The notes under the pieces are model-generated. The model did not search any database and was not told where the DNA came from. It saw only the letters and a list, made by a program, of their open reading frames with translations. DNA of 41,013 nucleotides from a virus. How positions within the stretch are numbered: the stretch's first letter is position 1; every line of letters starts with the position of its first letter. This document shows positions 19,931 to 24,873 of this stretch, one piece after another. The translations under genes were made by a program, and so were the position numbers. The stretch is taken from IMG/VR virus record IMGVR_UViG_3300028803_000008, positions 1 to 41,013 of that record; one strand, 5' to 3'.

Positions 19931-19977
19931 AGTATGTTGGCATCAGGTTCCCCCCTCCCCCTTCTCCCGAGGCTCCG

Positions 19978-20052
19978 TAGACCCTGCCGGACTTGAACCG
20001 GCGTTCTCCTGAGTGAAAATCAGGTGAGCTTTTCCAACAGCTCCAAGGGTCC
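19978..20052 (-). tRNA. tRNA-Glu (TTC)
   Basis: GGACCCT/AGGGTCT, anticodon loop TTTTCAC in CCTGA/TCAGG, T-arm GCCGG-TTCAAGT-CCGGC, discriminator A. Confidence 0.92.
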
Positions 20053-20155
20053 TTGACGCCAGGTCGATAGTTTCCCACAGCCACCAGTGATCAGCTCTGG
20101 TGCGGGTATATGCCTAGCGGTTGTACCAGCCTTTCCTAGGTGACCGGCCTTGACG

Positions 20156-20230
20156 TAGGCGTTACCGGGCTTGAACCGGTGTTCTCCTGACTGAGAATCA
20201 GGTGAGCTTTGCCGACAGCTCCAAACGCCC
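20156..20230 (-). tRNA. tRNA-Glu (CTC)
   Basis: GGGCGTT/AACGCCT, anticodon loop TTCTCAG in CCTGA/TCAGG, T-arm ACCGG-TTCAAGC-CCGGT, discriminator A. Its D- and anticodon arms match the TTC isoacceptor closely, suggesting duplication. Confidence 0.9.
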
Positions 20231-20389
20231 CTAGCCACACGTTGCTAGGGACAGCACGTGGCCTGCTGTTCGTAGCATCGTGTTCGGGCACGATGCCCCT
20301 GTTATCCCCCTACAGCGAAAGCTTTTGTGAAGTGCCGGCCACCGACGCCTCGGCCAAAGGGCATCAACGCGGTTAGTCGTGGCCGGCAC
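20231..20389 (-). CDS. 52-aa basic protein bounded by two tRNAs
   Basis: GTG two bases after the discriminator of tRNA-Val; stop TAG directly abuts G1 of tRNA-Glu(CTC). WPRRRWPALHKSFRCRGITGASCPNTMLRTAGHVLSLATC has three Cys. The 5' part can fold into GTGCCGGCCA/TGGCCGGCAC (20332-20389), which would sequester the start codon. Confidence 0.5.
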   Translation of the reverse strand: MPATTNRVDALWPRRRWPALHKSFRCRGITGASCPNTMLRTAGHVLSLATCG

Positions 20390-20391
20390 AG

Positions 20392-20463
20392 TACCCCCTG
20401 AGAGAATCGAACTCCCCACATGCTCCTTGTAAAAGAGCCGTTCTTCCACTGAACTAAAGGGGC
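20392..20463 (-). tRNA. tRNA-Val (TAC)
   Basis: GCCCCTT/AGGGGGT, anticodon loop TTTACAA in GCTCT/GGAGC, T-arm GGGAG-TTCGATT-CTCTC, discriminator A. Confidence 0.92.
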
Positions 20464-20468
20464 GTGGG

Positions 20469-20530
20469 GCAGATGGATGCTACGGGACACTGGGATCGGC
20501 GGAAACCATGGGCGCATGGCATCCATCTGC
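20469..20530 (-). repeat. inter-tRNA hairpin
   Basis: Perfect 12-bp stem GCAGATGGATGC/GCATCCATCTGC with a 38-nt loop, starting one base after the tRNA-Phe discriminator and ending five bases before tRNA-Val. Confidence 0.65.
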
Positions 20531-20531
20531 G

Positions 20532-20603
20532 TGGCAACCACAGGAGTCGAACCTGTTCCCCCGCCTCTTCAGAGCGGTGCTCTACCACTTGAGCTAGGAA
20601 GCC
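20532..20603 (-). tRNA. tRNA-Phe (GAA), imperfect acceptor
   Basis: Anticodon loop CTGAAGA in CCGCT/GGCGG, T-arm ACAGG-TTCGACT-CCTGT, discriminator A. Acceptor GGCTTCC/GGTTGCC has two adjacent U-U mismatches (4:69, 5:68), so function may be reduced. Confidence 0.82.
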
Positions 20604-20607
20604 TGGA

Positions 20608-20638
20608 CCCTGCCTCGGGCTAAAGAAACGGGGCAGGG
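20608..20638 (-). repeat. inter-tRNA hairpin
   Basis: Stem CCCTGCC/GGCAGGG with a 17-nt loop between tRNA-Thr and tRNA-Phe. Confidence 0.5.
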
Positions 20639-20686
20639 GCTTTGTGCAACCAGTGTGCTATGCGAGTACCACAACCGGTCCTTACG

Positions 20687-20761
20687 AGCCACGAGGAGGA
20701 TTCGAACCCCCGGCCAGCCGCTTACAAGGCGGCCGCTCTGACCAGACTGAGCTACCGTGGC
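20687..20761 (-). tRNA. tRNA-Thr (TGT)
   Basis: GCCACGG/TCGTGGC, anticodon loop CTTGTAA in GCCGC/GCGGC, T-arm GGGGG-TTCGAAT-CCTCC, discriminator U. Confidence 0.92.
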
Positions 20762-20771
20762 AAACTAAATT

Positions 20772-20839
20772 GAGGTGGTGGCGGAGCGCCTGCCGAACGA
20801 CCCCTCAGAACATCTGGCGCACTGCGACGCCACCACCTC
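20772..20839 (-). repeat. inter-tRNA hairpin
   Basis: Perfect 12-bp stem GAGGTGGTGGCG/CGCCACCACCTC with a 44-nt loop that contains a further GCGCC/GGCGC pairing; fills the tRNA-Lys to tRNA-Thr spacer. Confidence 0.65.
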
Positions 20840-20842
20840 GCG

Positions 20843-20914
20843 TCCCGCTCAAAGGAATCGAACCTTCTCAATCCAGAGTAAGAGTCTGGAGCCCGGCCAT
20901 CAGGCGCAAGCGGG
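20843..20914 (-). tRNA. tRNA-Lys (CTT)
   Basis: CCCGCTT/GAGCGGG, anticodon loop CTCTTAC in CCAGA/TCTGG, T-arm GAAGG-TTCGATT-CCTTT, discriminator A. Confidence 0.9.
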
Positions 20915-21076
20915 TTGTCTCTTTTTGTGGTACGCCTTATTTCGCATGTAAGCCTGCTTCAGCGGTCCACACAGATCGCATCGGCAGTTCCTTTTGCCAG
21001 TCGCGCCGCAGTCAACACATCTGCCACCAAGAAACTCAACGGCCTTGGTCCGTTGCATTTGATGGCGTGCCGCCAT
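20900..21076 (-). CDS. 58-aa zinc-ribbon protein overlapping tRNA-Lys
   Basis: RTKAVEFLGGRCVDCGATGKRNCRCDLCGPLKQAYMRNKAYHKK has CVDCG plus CRCDLC, a clear four-Cys zinc ribbon of the kind seen at the N-termini of HNH-like phage proteins, here without a nuclease core. Its stop TGA lies in the D-loop of tRNA-Lys(CTT), a 15-base overlap. Confidence 0.68.
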   Translation of the reverse strand: MAARHQMQRTKAVEFLGGRCVDCGATGKRNCRCDLCGPLKQAYMRNKAYHKKRQPACA

Positions 21077-21139
21077 CTAGAGGCGCATGTCCTTCATGGA
21101 CTAAGTCTAGAACGTGCTCTTCCTCTGAGCTACGAAGGC
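21077..21139 (-). pseudogene. tRNA 5'-half remnant (acceptor strand and D-arm)
   Basis: GCCTTCG-TA-GCTC-AGAGGAA-GAGC-A is a perfect acceptor strand plus D-arm, but no anticodon arm or T-arm of tRNA type follows. A TGAAGGA segment 36 bases on could pair with the acceptor. Decayed tRNA is likeliest; a T-armless RNA cannot be excluded. Confidence 0.5.
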
Positions 21140-21143
21140 AAAA

Positions 21144-21668
21144 CTACTGCTGTTCCTTAAGCCGCGCCCGGATCGCACGCTGCGATTCGTTGCGTGTCTC
21201 GCGCCGCCGCAGCACACACGGCTCACACTTGCATCCGGCCACCCCAGTCCGGCCGCCACCGTGATCGTTGGAGGTAACCCGCTTTATCTTGATCGGCTTC
21301 GGTTCCTGGAATTGCCGCAGCGCCTTGTCTGCCAGTAGCGCCTTGAAACCTTTACGTCTGGCATATGTCATCAAGGAGGCCAGCCCCTCCGTCGAGTATC
21401 CCCACAGCTTCGCAATTTGAATCGGCGTCTTGCCGGCCTTAATCAACTTGTTGTAGGCCTCCACGCGCTGTTTCATCTTGGCGGGGGTGGCTGGCTCACG
21501 ACTGATGCCATACTTGTCGAACGTGTTTTCGGCCTCGACAAGATATAGGCACGTTTCGCAAACAGTGTAGGAGCGTTGTCTGCCTTTACGTTTCCTGCAG
21601 ACCTTGCACATGCGGTCTGGCTTGCCCTTCTTGCCAGTCGTCGATCTTCTGTCCGGAATGTTGTCCAC
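21144..21668 (-). CDS. zinc-ribbon/HTH protein starting at a tRNA end
   Basis: 174 aa, the longest ORF that begins one C after a tRNA discriminator (tRNA-Arg CCG). N-terminal zinc ribbon CKVCRKRKG...CETC (about 21-40), a helix-turn-helix-like middle (GKTPIQIAKLWGYSTEGLASLMTYARRKGF) and a C-terminal GVAGCKCEPCVLRRRETRNE like the CRC-x2-C modules of the gene at 21889. A DNA- or RNA-binding protein is likely. Stop lies 5 bases before the tRNA remnant. Confidence 0.78.
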   Translation of the reverse strand: MDNIPDRRSTTGKKGKPDRMCKVCRKRKGRQRSYTVCETCLYLVEAENTFDKYGISREPATPAKMKQRVEAYNKLIKAGKTPIQIAKLWGYSTEGLASLMTYARRKGFKALLADKALRQFQEPKPIKIKRVTSNDHGGGRTGVAGCKCEPCVLRRRETRNESQRAIRARLKEQQ

Positions 21669-21669
21669 G

Positions 21670-21743
21670 TATCCCTGGCAGGATTCGAACCTGCGACATC
21701 CGCCTCCGGAAGACGGCGCTCTGATCCGCTGAGCTACAAGGAC
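21670..21743 (-). tRNA. tRNA-Arg (CCG)
   Basis: GTCCTTG/CAGGGAT, anticodon loop TTCCGGA in CCGTC/GGCGG, T-arm GCAGG-TTCGAAT-CCTGC, discriminator A, then C-GTG of the next gene. Confidence 0.92.
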
Positions 21744-21752
21744 TTGATTCTC

Positions 21753-21820
21753 GCAAGGGATCAGGAACCCGGGTTCCGACGCTATACGAGTTGACTAGGC
21801 TCGCGCAGTAGATCCCTTGC
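21753..21820 (-). repeat. inter-tRNA hairpin
   Basis: Perfect 10-bp stem GCAAGGGATC/GATCCCTTGC with a 48-nt loop between tRNA-Lys(TTT) and tRNA-Arg(CCG). Confidence 0.65.
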
Positions 21821-21826
21821 CAGTTG

Positions 21827-21898
21827 TACCCCCGCCAGGAATCGAACCTGAGACATTCCGATTAAAAGTCGGAAGTTCTGCCACTGAACTACGAGGGC
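21827..21898 (-). tRNA. tRNA-Lys (TTT)
   Basis: GCCCTCG/CGGGGGT, anticodon loop CTTTTAA in TCCGA/TCGGA, T-arm CTCAGG-TTCGATT-CCTGG, discriminator A. Its U8-A9-G10 is the stop of the upstream gene. Confidence 0.92.
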
Positions 21899-22404
21899 GT
21901 GACCTTCTTCTTCGACGGGGTCGCTTTAGCATGCGCATCTTTGCACGGTCGGCACCGGCAGCCCCAGTTTCTGTATGTCCCGTCCTTGCCGTGCGGCGCC
22001 AGCGTCGGGTCGGCCAGCAACCTCGCCACCCTGTCAGCCCGCGACGCCCGCGCCTGTGCACGACCAACTTTGAGACATTCGTCGCAGCGGCAATTCCACC
22101 CGTTGTAGGCCGCCGATGTGCCGTGCTGGATCATGTTCGGGTCGGTTTCCAGTTTGGCCAGGTTGGCTTTCCTTGCGTCCCGCGCCAGCTTCACGTGCGC
22201 CTGTCTGCAGGGCTGGCAGCGACATCCCCAGTTGACGTAGGTGGAATCTTCGCCGTGCGGGGCCAGCGTCGGGTCGGCCAGCAGCCGCTGGGTTCGTCTG
22301 TGGCGCTCCCACCTGACCTCACGCAGCTTCGCGTCGCGGCAAATGTCGCATCGGCATTTGTGAAACTTGTAGCGGGCTATACCGTGGGTGACACCGTCTT
22401 GCAC
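21889..22404 (-). CDS. four-repeat CRC-x2-C zinc protein filling a tRNA-tRNA gap
   Basis: 171 aa. Four repeats of HG-x(4)-Y-x-x-W/H-x-CRC-x2-C (starting near residues 7, 46, 92 and 138): HGIARYKFHKCRCDIC, HGEDSTYVNWGCRCQPC, HGTSAAYNGWNCRCDEC, HGKDGTYRNWGCRCRPC, each a probable zinc knuckle, with basic linkers containing LLADPTLAPHG. GTG start one C after the tRNA-Tyr discriminator; stop TAG is U8-A9-G10 of tRNA-Lys(TTT). Nucleic-acid binding is likely; function unknown. Confidence 0.82.
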   Translation of the reverse strand: MQDGVTHGIARYKFHKCRCDICRDAKLREVRWERHRRTQRLLADPTLAPHGEDSTYVNWGCRCQPCRQAHVKLARDARKANLAKLETDPNMIQHGTSAAYNGWNCRCDECLKVGRAQARASRADRVARLLADPTLAPHGKDGTYRNWGCRCRPCKDAHAKATPSKKKVTPS

Positions 22405-22405
22405 G

Positions 22406-22487
22406 TGGCTGTGACAGGGATCGAACCTGCCATGCAATTATGCGCCTGATTTACAGTCAGGTGCCCCACCGTTGAGGCGTCACAGCC
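22406..22487 (-). tRNA. tRNA-Tyr (GTA)
   Basis: GGCTGTG/CACAGCC, anticodon loop CTGTAAA in CCTGA/TCAGG, long variable arm, T-arm GCAGG-TTCGATC-CCTGT, discriminator A, then C-GTG. Class II as expected. Confidence 0.92.
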
Positions 22488-22560
22488 GAAGCTTTTGGTC
22501 CGGCGGCAGCCAGTCGCCTGGTGTGTGGATGAGCTGCCACCGGATTTTCCTCACCCCCAT
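22480..22560 (-). CDS. possible 26-aa peptide
   Basis: ATG GGG GTG ... TGA; product MGVRKIRWQLIHTPGDWLPPDQ and so on. Stop falls in the tRNA-Tyr acceptor. Protein-like composition but no ribosome site. Confidence 0.35.
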   Translation of the reverse strand: MGVRKIRWQLIHTPGDWLPPDQKLRL

Positions 22561-22569
22561 GGCAAGGAG

Positions 22570-22640
22570 TCCCCCTGACAGGAGTCGAACCTGCATCCAT
22601 CGCTCCGTAGGCGATTGCTCATCCTTTGAGCTACAGGGGA
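22570..22640 (-). tRNA. tRNA-Arg (ACG)
   Basis: TCCCCTG/CAGGGGG, anticodon loop CTACGGA in ATCGC/GCGAT, T-arm GCAGG-TTCGACT-CCTGT, discriminator A. Confidence 0.9.
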
Positions 22641-22726
22641 AAGGTTGGGAGAAGGGCCAGCAGCAGGTATCTCTCCCGCCGCAGCCTGGCCCTCTCTTCA
22701 CGCGATGCGCTTATCCCTGAACACAT
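22631..22726 (-). CDS. possible 31-aa peptide ending in tRNA-Arg
   Basis: ATG at 22726; helical SREERARLRRERYLLLALLPTF; stop TAG is U8-A9-G10 of tRNA-Arg(ACG). The same stretch forms hairpin AGGGCCAG/CTGGCCCT, so RNA structure is the rival explanation. A 12-codon frame begins at the tRNA-Ala end (C-GTG, 22736). Confidence 0.35.
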   Translation of the reverse strand: MCSGISASREERARLRRERYLLLALLPTFPL

Positions 22727-22737
22727 CAGGGTCCACG

Positions 22738-22806
22738 TGGAATACAAGAGGATCGAACTCTTCAGGGCTGGTTTGCAAGACCGGCCTGTGCACCAGCACG
22801 TACCCC
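22738..22806 (-). tRNA. tRNA-Ala (TGC), short D-arm
   Basis: GGGGTAC/GTATTCC, anticodon loop CTTGCAA in CCGGT/ACCAG (one C-A mismatch), T-arm AAGAG-TTCGATC-CTCTT, discriminator A. D-arm reduced to GTGC-TGGT-GCAC directly after the acceptor; 69 nt. Confidence 0.82.
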
Positions 22807-22817
22807 AAGATGGCTGG

Positions 22818-22876
22818 CGGCAGGTGCAGGGAAGTCATCGAACCTTCCATTGGCTGGCTAGCCCGCTTCGCCTGCC
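22818..22876 (-). pseudogene. degenerate tRNA-like sequence
   Basis: GGCAGG/CCTGCC ends, a T-arm-like GGAAG-GTTCGATGA-CTTCC with an enlarged loop, and GGCTAGCC in the middle, but no proper anticodon or D-arm. Decayed tRNA, or a small tRNA-like RNA. Confidence 0.45.
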
Positions 22877-22891
22877 ACCGACGCGTGAACG

Positions 22892-22990
22892 TTAGCTCAT
22901 GCGGCTGGTAGTGCTACCGCCGGAAGGCGGCGGAGGGGGAGGCGGGGGGCAGCCGGTTCCGCTGTTACCGCCACGGGTTACACGCTTCAT
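22892..22990 (-). CDS. 32-aa proline-run peptide
   Basis: Excellent Shine-Dalgarno (GGAGGAACAAC before ATG). MKRVTRGGNSGTGC then eight prolines then SGGSTTSRMS. The 3' part of the gene also folds as CCGCC-TTCC-GGCGG. Short poly-proline peptides stall ribosomes without EF-P, so a sensing role is possible. Confidence 0.62.
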   Translation of the reverse strand: MKRVTRGGNSGTGCPPPPPPPPSGGSTTSRMS

Positions 22991-23033
22991 GTTGTTCCTC
23001 CGTTTATGGGGGATAAGGACGTCCAGTGTTGCG

Positions 23034-23108
23034 TCGGGATAGCACGATTCGAACGTGCAATCGCCTGCTCCCAAAGCAGGTGCCTTCACCAAGTTTGGCC
23101 ATATCCCG
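23034..23108 (-). tRNA. tRNA-Pro (TGG)
   Basis: CGGGATA/TATCCCG, anticodon loop TTTGGGA in CCTGC/GCAGG, T-arm GCACG-TTCGAAT-CGTGC, discriminator A. Confidence 0.93.
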
Positions 23109-23154
23109 TTGGTGCCGGGGACAGACTACCCTGCCTGCCCCCGGCGGTAAGATT

Positions 23155-23226
23155 CTTTGACAGCAGGATTCGAACCTGCAATCTTCGGTTCCTGCGACCG
23201 ACGCCCTGCCATTGGGCTATGTCAAT
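23155..23226 (-). tRNA. tRNA-Leu-like (CAG), degenerate
   Basis: D-arm GCCC/GGGC, anticodon stem TCGGT/ACCGA with loop CGCAGGA (CAG at 34-36 but G33), T-arm GCAGG-TTCGAAT-CCTGC. Acceptor ATTGACA/TGTCAAA has A1-A72 unpaired; no C74. Short variable loop. Possibly non-functional. Confidence 0.65.
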
Positions 23227-23241
23227 GCTGCACGGCACATT

Positions 23242-23390
23242 CCGGCGAACGTTTAAAGCAGCTGATCAGTCTGATGCGTTGCCGCGCTACCATTACGCCA
23301 CGCTGCTACGAGTTTGGAAGCAGCGCCCAGATTCGAACTGGGACCTGCGATCGCGTTGTCTGCTGCTGGTTGATCCGGCTTGTCCGCTGG
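23242..23390 (-). ncRNA. Y RNA-like RNA 2 (reversed tRNA halves, closed acceptor)
   Basis: T-arm CCCAG-TTCGAAT-CTGGG leads into CGCTGCT, an 11-nt loop, and AGCAGCG (7-bp closed acceptor), then a tRNA-type D-arm TGGCGTAATGGTAGCGC. The outer strands pair as CCAGCGGAC/GTTCGCCGG (one A-C mismatch) and AGCAGC/GCTGCT, making the long stem that in bacterial Y RNAs carries Ro60. CAACG occurs on both strands of the stem region, as in RNA 1. Ends are approximate. It lies just downstream of the DUF7873-like gene. Confidence 0.72.
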
Positions 23391-23471
23391 TGAGTCTTCA
23401 GCTTGGAGCGAGAATCTGACAGCGTGGACCGCTTGAGTCTGAGTCTCATCTTCAATCTGAACTTGTGCTCA

Positions 23472-23487
23472 CCCCGCAAAAGCGGGG
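23472..23487 (-). terminator. hairpin after DUF7873-like gene
   Basis: CCCCGC-TTTT-GCGGGG, four bases past the stop; weak T-tail (GTGAGCAC), so it may stabilise rather than terminate. Confidence 0.45.
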
Positions 23488-23491
23488 AGTC

Positions 23492-24223
23492 TCAGGCCTG
23501 GAACAGATGGTCCAGGACAGGGTTGACGTCGAAGGGCTGCACGTCCACGGCGTTGGCGCGTTCCCGCGCGTCTTTGACGGCGTCGCGTAGCCGCTCCAGA
23601 CGTTCCTGGTACACCTTGATGTCGACGGCACGCATGGCGCCGGACAGGCCGCGGGTGTGCCATGTCCCCACGTTGACGTCTTCGAAGTACACCTCGACCT
23701 GTTCCGGGTGCTTGTCGGTGGCCTTGGCTTTGACGTGGTTGCGGGGGATTTTCTTGGCCCGGGTGGTGACACGTTCCTGAGTGGTCCAATGGCCGTTGGC
23801 GTCGTCGCGGGTCCACACGAACTCGGGGTTCAGGGTGGGCAACGATCCGAACACGGTGCGCATGTCGGCGAGCTGCTTTTCCAGCCACAGCAGGGTGGCC
23901 ACCGGCACGTCGGCCAGGATCACCTTGCCGTCGATAACGATGCTGGCTGCGGCGATCATGTTGGTGCGGTCGATGTCGCCGACGACCTTGTACATGGGTG
24001 CCAGTTGGCCTTTGAGTTCCTGCAGCAGCGCCGCCGCGTCGAGTTGCACACGGACGCCTTCGCCGGGCAGCTGTTCACCTTCGTCGTCTTTGGGGCGGTA
24101 TGTTTTGATCAGGCCGCTGAAGGGTTCAGATTTCTGCATCCGGTGGTAGAAGCCGGTGAGCGCCTGCTGTGCGCGCTGTTTGGTGCCTTGTCCTACCGCC
24201 AGGATCTGGTGGAGCTTGGTCAT
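23492..24223 (-). CDS. DUF7873-like protein, Ro60-associated
   Basis: 243 aa; GAGGAGAGAA before ATG. MTKLHQILAVGQGTKQRAQQALTGFYHRMQKSEPFSGLIKTYRPKDDEGEQLP is the diagnostic N-terminus (KxxQILAxxxGxK...KTYxPKDExGExxP), followed by VPVATLLWLEKQLADMRT and a C-terminal helix pair. Homologues of unknown function occur in bacteria and phages, often with RNA-repair or TROVE genes as I recall. Here it lies between the two Y RNA-like loci, downstream of Ro60. The DUF number is from memory. Confidence 0.75.
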   Translation of the reverse strand: MTKLHQILAVGQGTKQRAQQALTGFYHRMQKSEPFSGLIKTYRPKDDEGEQLPGEGVRVQLDAAALLQELKGQLAPMYKVVGDIDRTNMIAAASIVIDGKVILADVPVATLLWLEKQLADMRTVFGSLPTLNPEFVWTRDDANGHWTTQERVTTRAKKIPRNHVKAKATDKHPEQVEVYFEDVNVGTWHTRGLSGAMRAVDIKVYQERLERLRDAVKDARERANAVDVQPFDVNPVLDHLFQA

Positions 24224-24282
24224 TTCTCTCCTCTATTACTGTTTTCAGCTTGATGCCACCTTGGACGCCTTGCCTTGGTGGA

Positions 24283-24374
24283 GCCCTCAGATTCGCAGGT
24301 TGGCTTCGGAAGATTGCCGAGGCAATCGCTCACAATGCGATTTGAAGTATCCGCAGCCGGTCACACCTGAGGGC
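24283..24374 (-). ncRNA. tRNA-sized structured RNA of unknown type
   Basis: Outer stem GCCCTCAG/CTGAGGGC encloses AATCGC-ATTGTGA-GCGATT and TTGC-CTCG-GCAA, a class-II-tRNA-like outline followed by U73-C74-like bases. There is no T-loop consensus, so not a standard tRNA. It lies between Y RNA 1 and the DUF7873-like gene; a separate CCACC/GGTGG hairpin follows. Confidence 0.45.
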
Positions 24375-24391
24375 GTTCTTGACGTTTATTG

Positions 24392-24535
24392 AGCCTGCCA
24401 GATTCGTTGACGCCGACGGAGATTTTAAGCGCTCTACCGCTGAGCTACACCCCCATGGTGGGGGCGGCAGGATTCGAACCCACGACCTCTTGCTCCAAAT
24501 GCGAAGTAACCGTTGGCTATTACACCTGGCAGACT
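24392..24535 (-). ncRNA. Y RNA-like RNA 1 (reversed tRNA halves, closed acceptor)
   Basis: About 144 nt. Terminal 12-bp stem AGTCTGCCAGGT/ATCTGGCAGGCT; then hairpin GTAA...TTAC; then the tRNA 3' half (AGGTC, T-arm GTGGG-TTCGAAT-CCTGC, CGCCCCC) joined by ACCAT to the tRNA 5' half (GGGGGTG, TA, D-arm GCTC-AGCGGTA-GAGC). The 7-bp acceptor is closed by a 5-nt loop and CTT/AAG plus CTCC/GGAG continue where the anticodon stem would be. That is the fold of bacterial Y RNAs (YrlA), which tether Ro60 to partners. Just downstream of the Ro60 gene. Confidence 0.85.
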
Positions 24536-24639
24536 TTTCAATGTTAAAGGAACAGTACGCGCCTGAGGGTTCCAGGCCGCCCCGCGTTACCAGGGCCGCC
24601 GTGAGGGGTTTCCACGTCGCTTGAACAAGTACAAGGATG

Positions 24640-24873
24640 TCAGTTCTGGGGTCGGGTGTCAAGTCGTTTCCGGCGAAACTTCGGACCTTTTTCACACCGG
24701 CCGCAGGAACACAGCCGCCCCATAATCAGATCATGCCGCCGCGGTGCGTGGCTACGCACTTCTTTGCCCTTCCACGACACGCACGCCTGGGACGGCGAAG
24801 CGCCGCATGACCTGCATGCGACGCCTCTCCACAGCTTGTCGTCATAAAACCTGTCAGTAAAAAGGTAGTCCAT
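24640..24873 (-). CDS. zinc-binding-motif protein after Ro60
   Basis: 77 aa; ATG overlaps the Ro60 stop (TGATG). ACRSCGASPSQACVSWKGKEVRSHAPRRHDL is the C-x2-C-GA-x-P-x5-C...H-x-x-R zinc domain found in many actinobacterial and phage proteins, followed by a second CSCGRC near the C-terminus and a basic tail. Coupled to Ro60, so an RNP partner is possible. Confidence 0.78.
   Translation of the reverse strand: MDYLFTDRFYDDKLWRGVACRSCGASPSQACVSWKGKEVRSHAPRRHDLIMGRLCSCGRCEKGPKFRRKRLDTRPQN

Noticed and set aside
20053-20155. ORF from C-GTC after tRNA-Glu(CTC)
   Set aside because: The frame is open and starts at the expected junction, but GTC is not a start codon.
21077-21139. tRNA interrupted by a group I intron or a second Y RNA
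   Set aside because: No 3' tRNA half follows before the next gene, and no T-arm precedes it, so neither an intron-split tRNA nor the Y RNA order fits.
22480-22701. 73-codon ORF running through tRNA-Arg(ACG)
   Set aside because: It crosses a complete tRNA, and its middle is the tRNA translated. Only the ends could be coding, listed separately at low confidence.
24392-24535. Circularly permuted tRNA gene
   Set aside because: The 3' half ending in A-CCA before a 5' half does look like a permuted tRNA. However, the acceptor is closed by only five bases, the anticodon stem is broken by internal loops, a long outer stem is present and the Ro60 gene is adjacent. A Y RNA explains all of this better.
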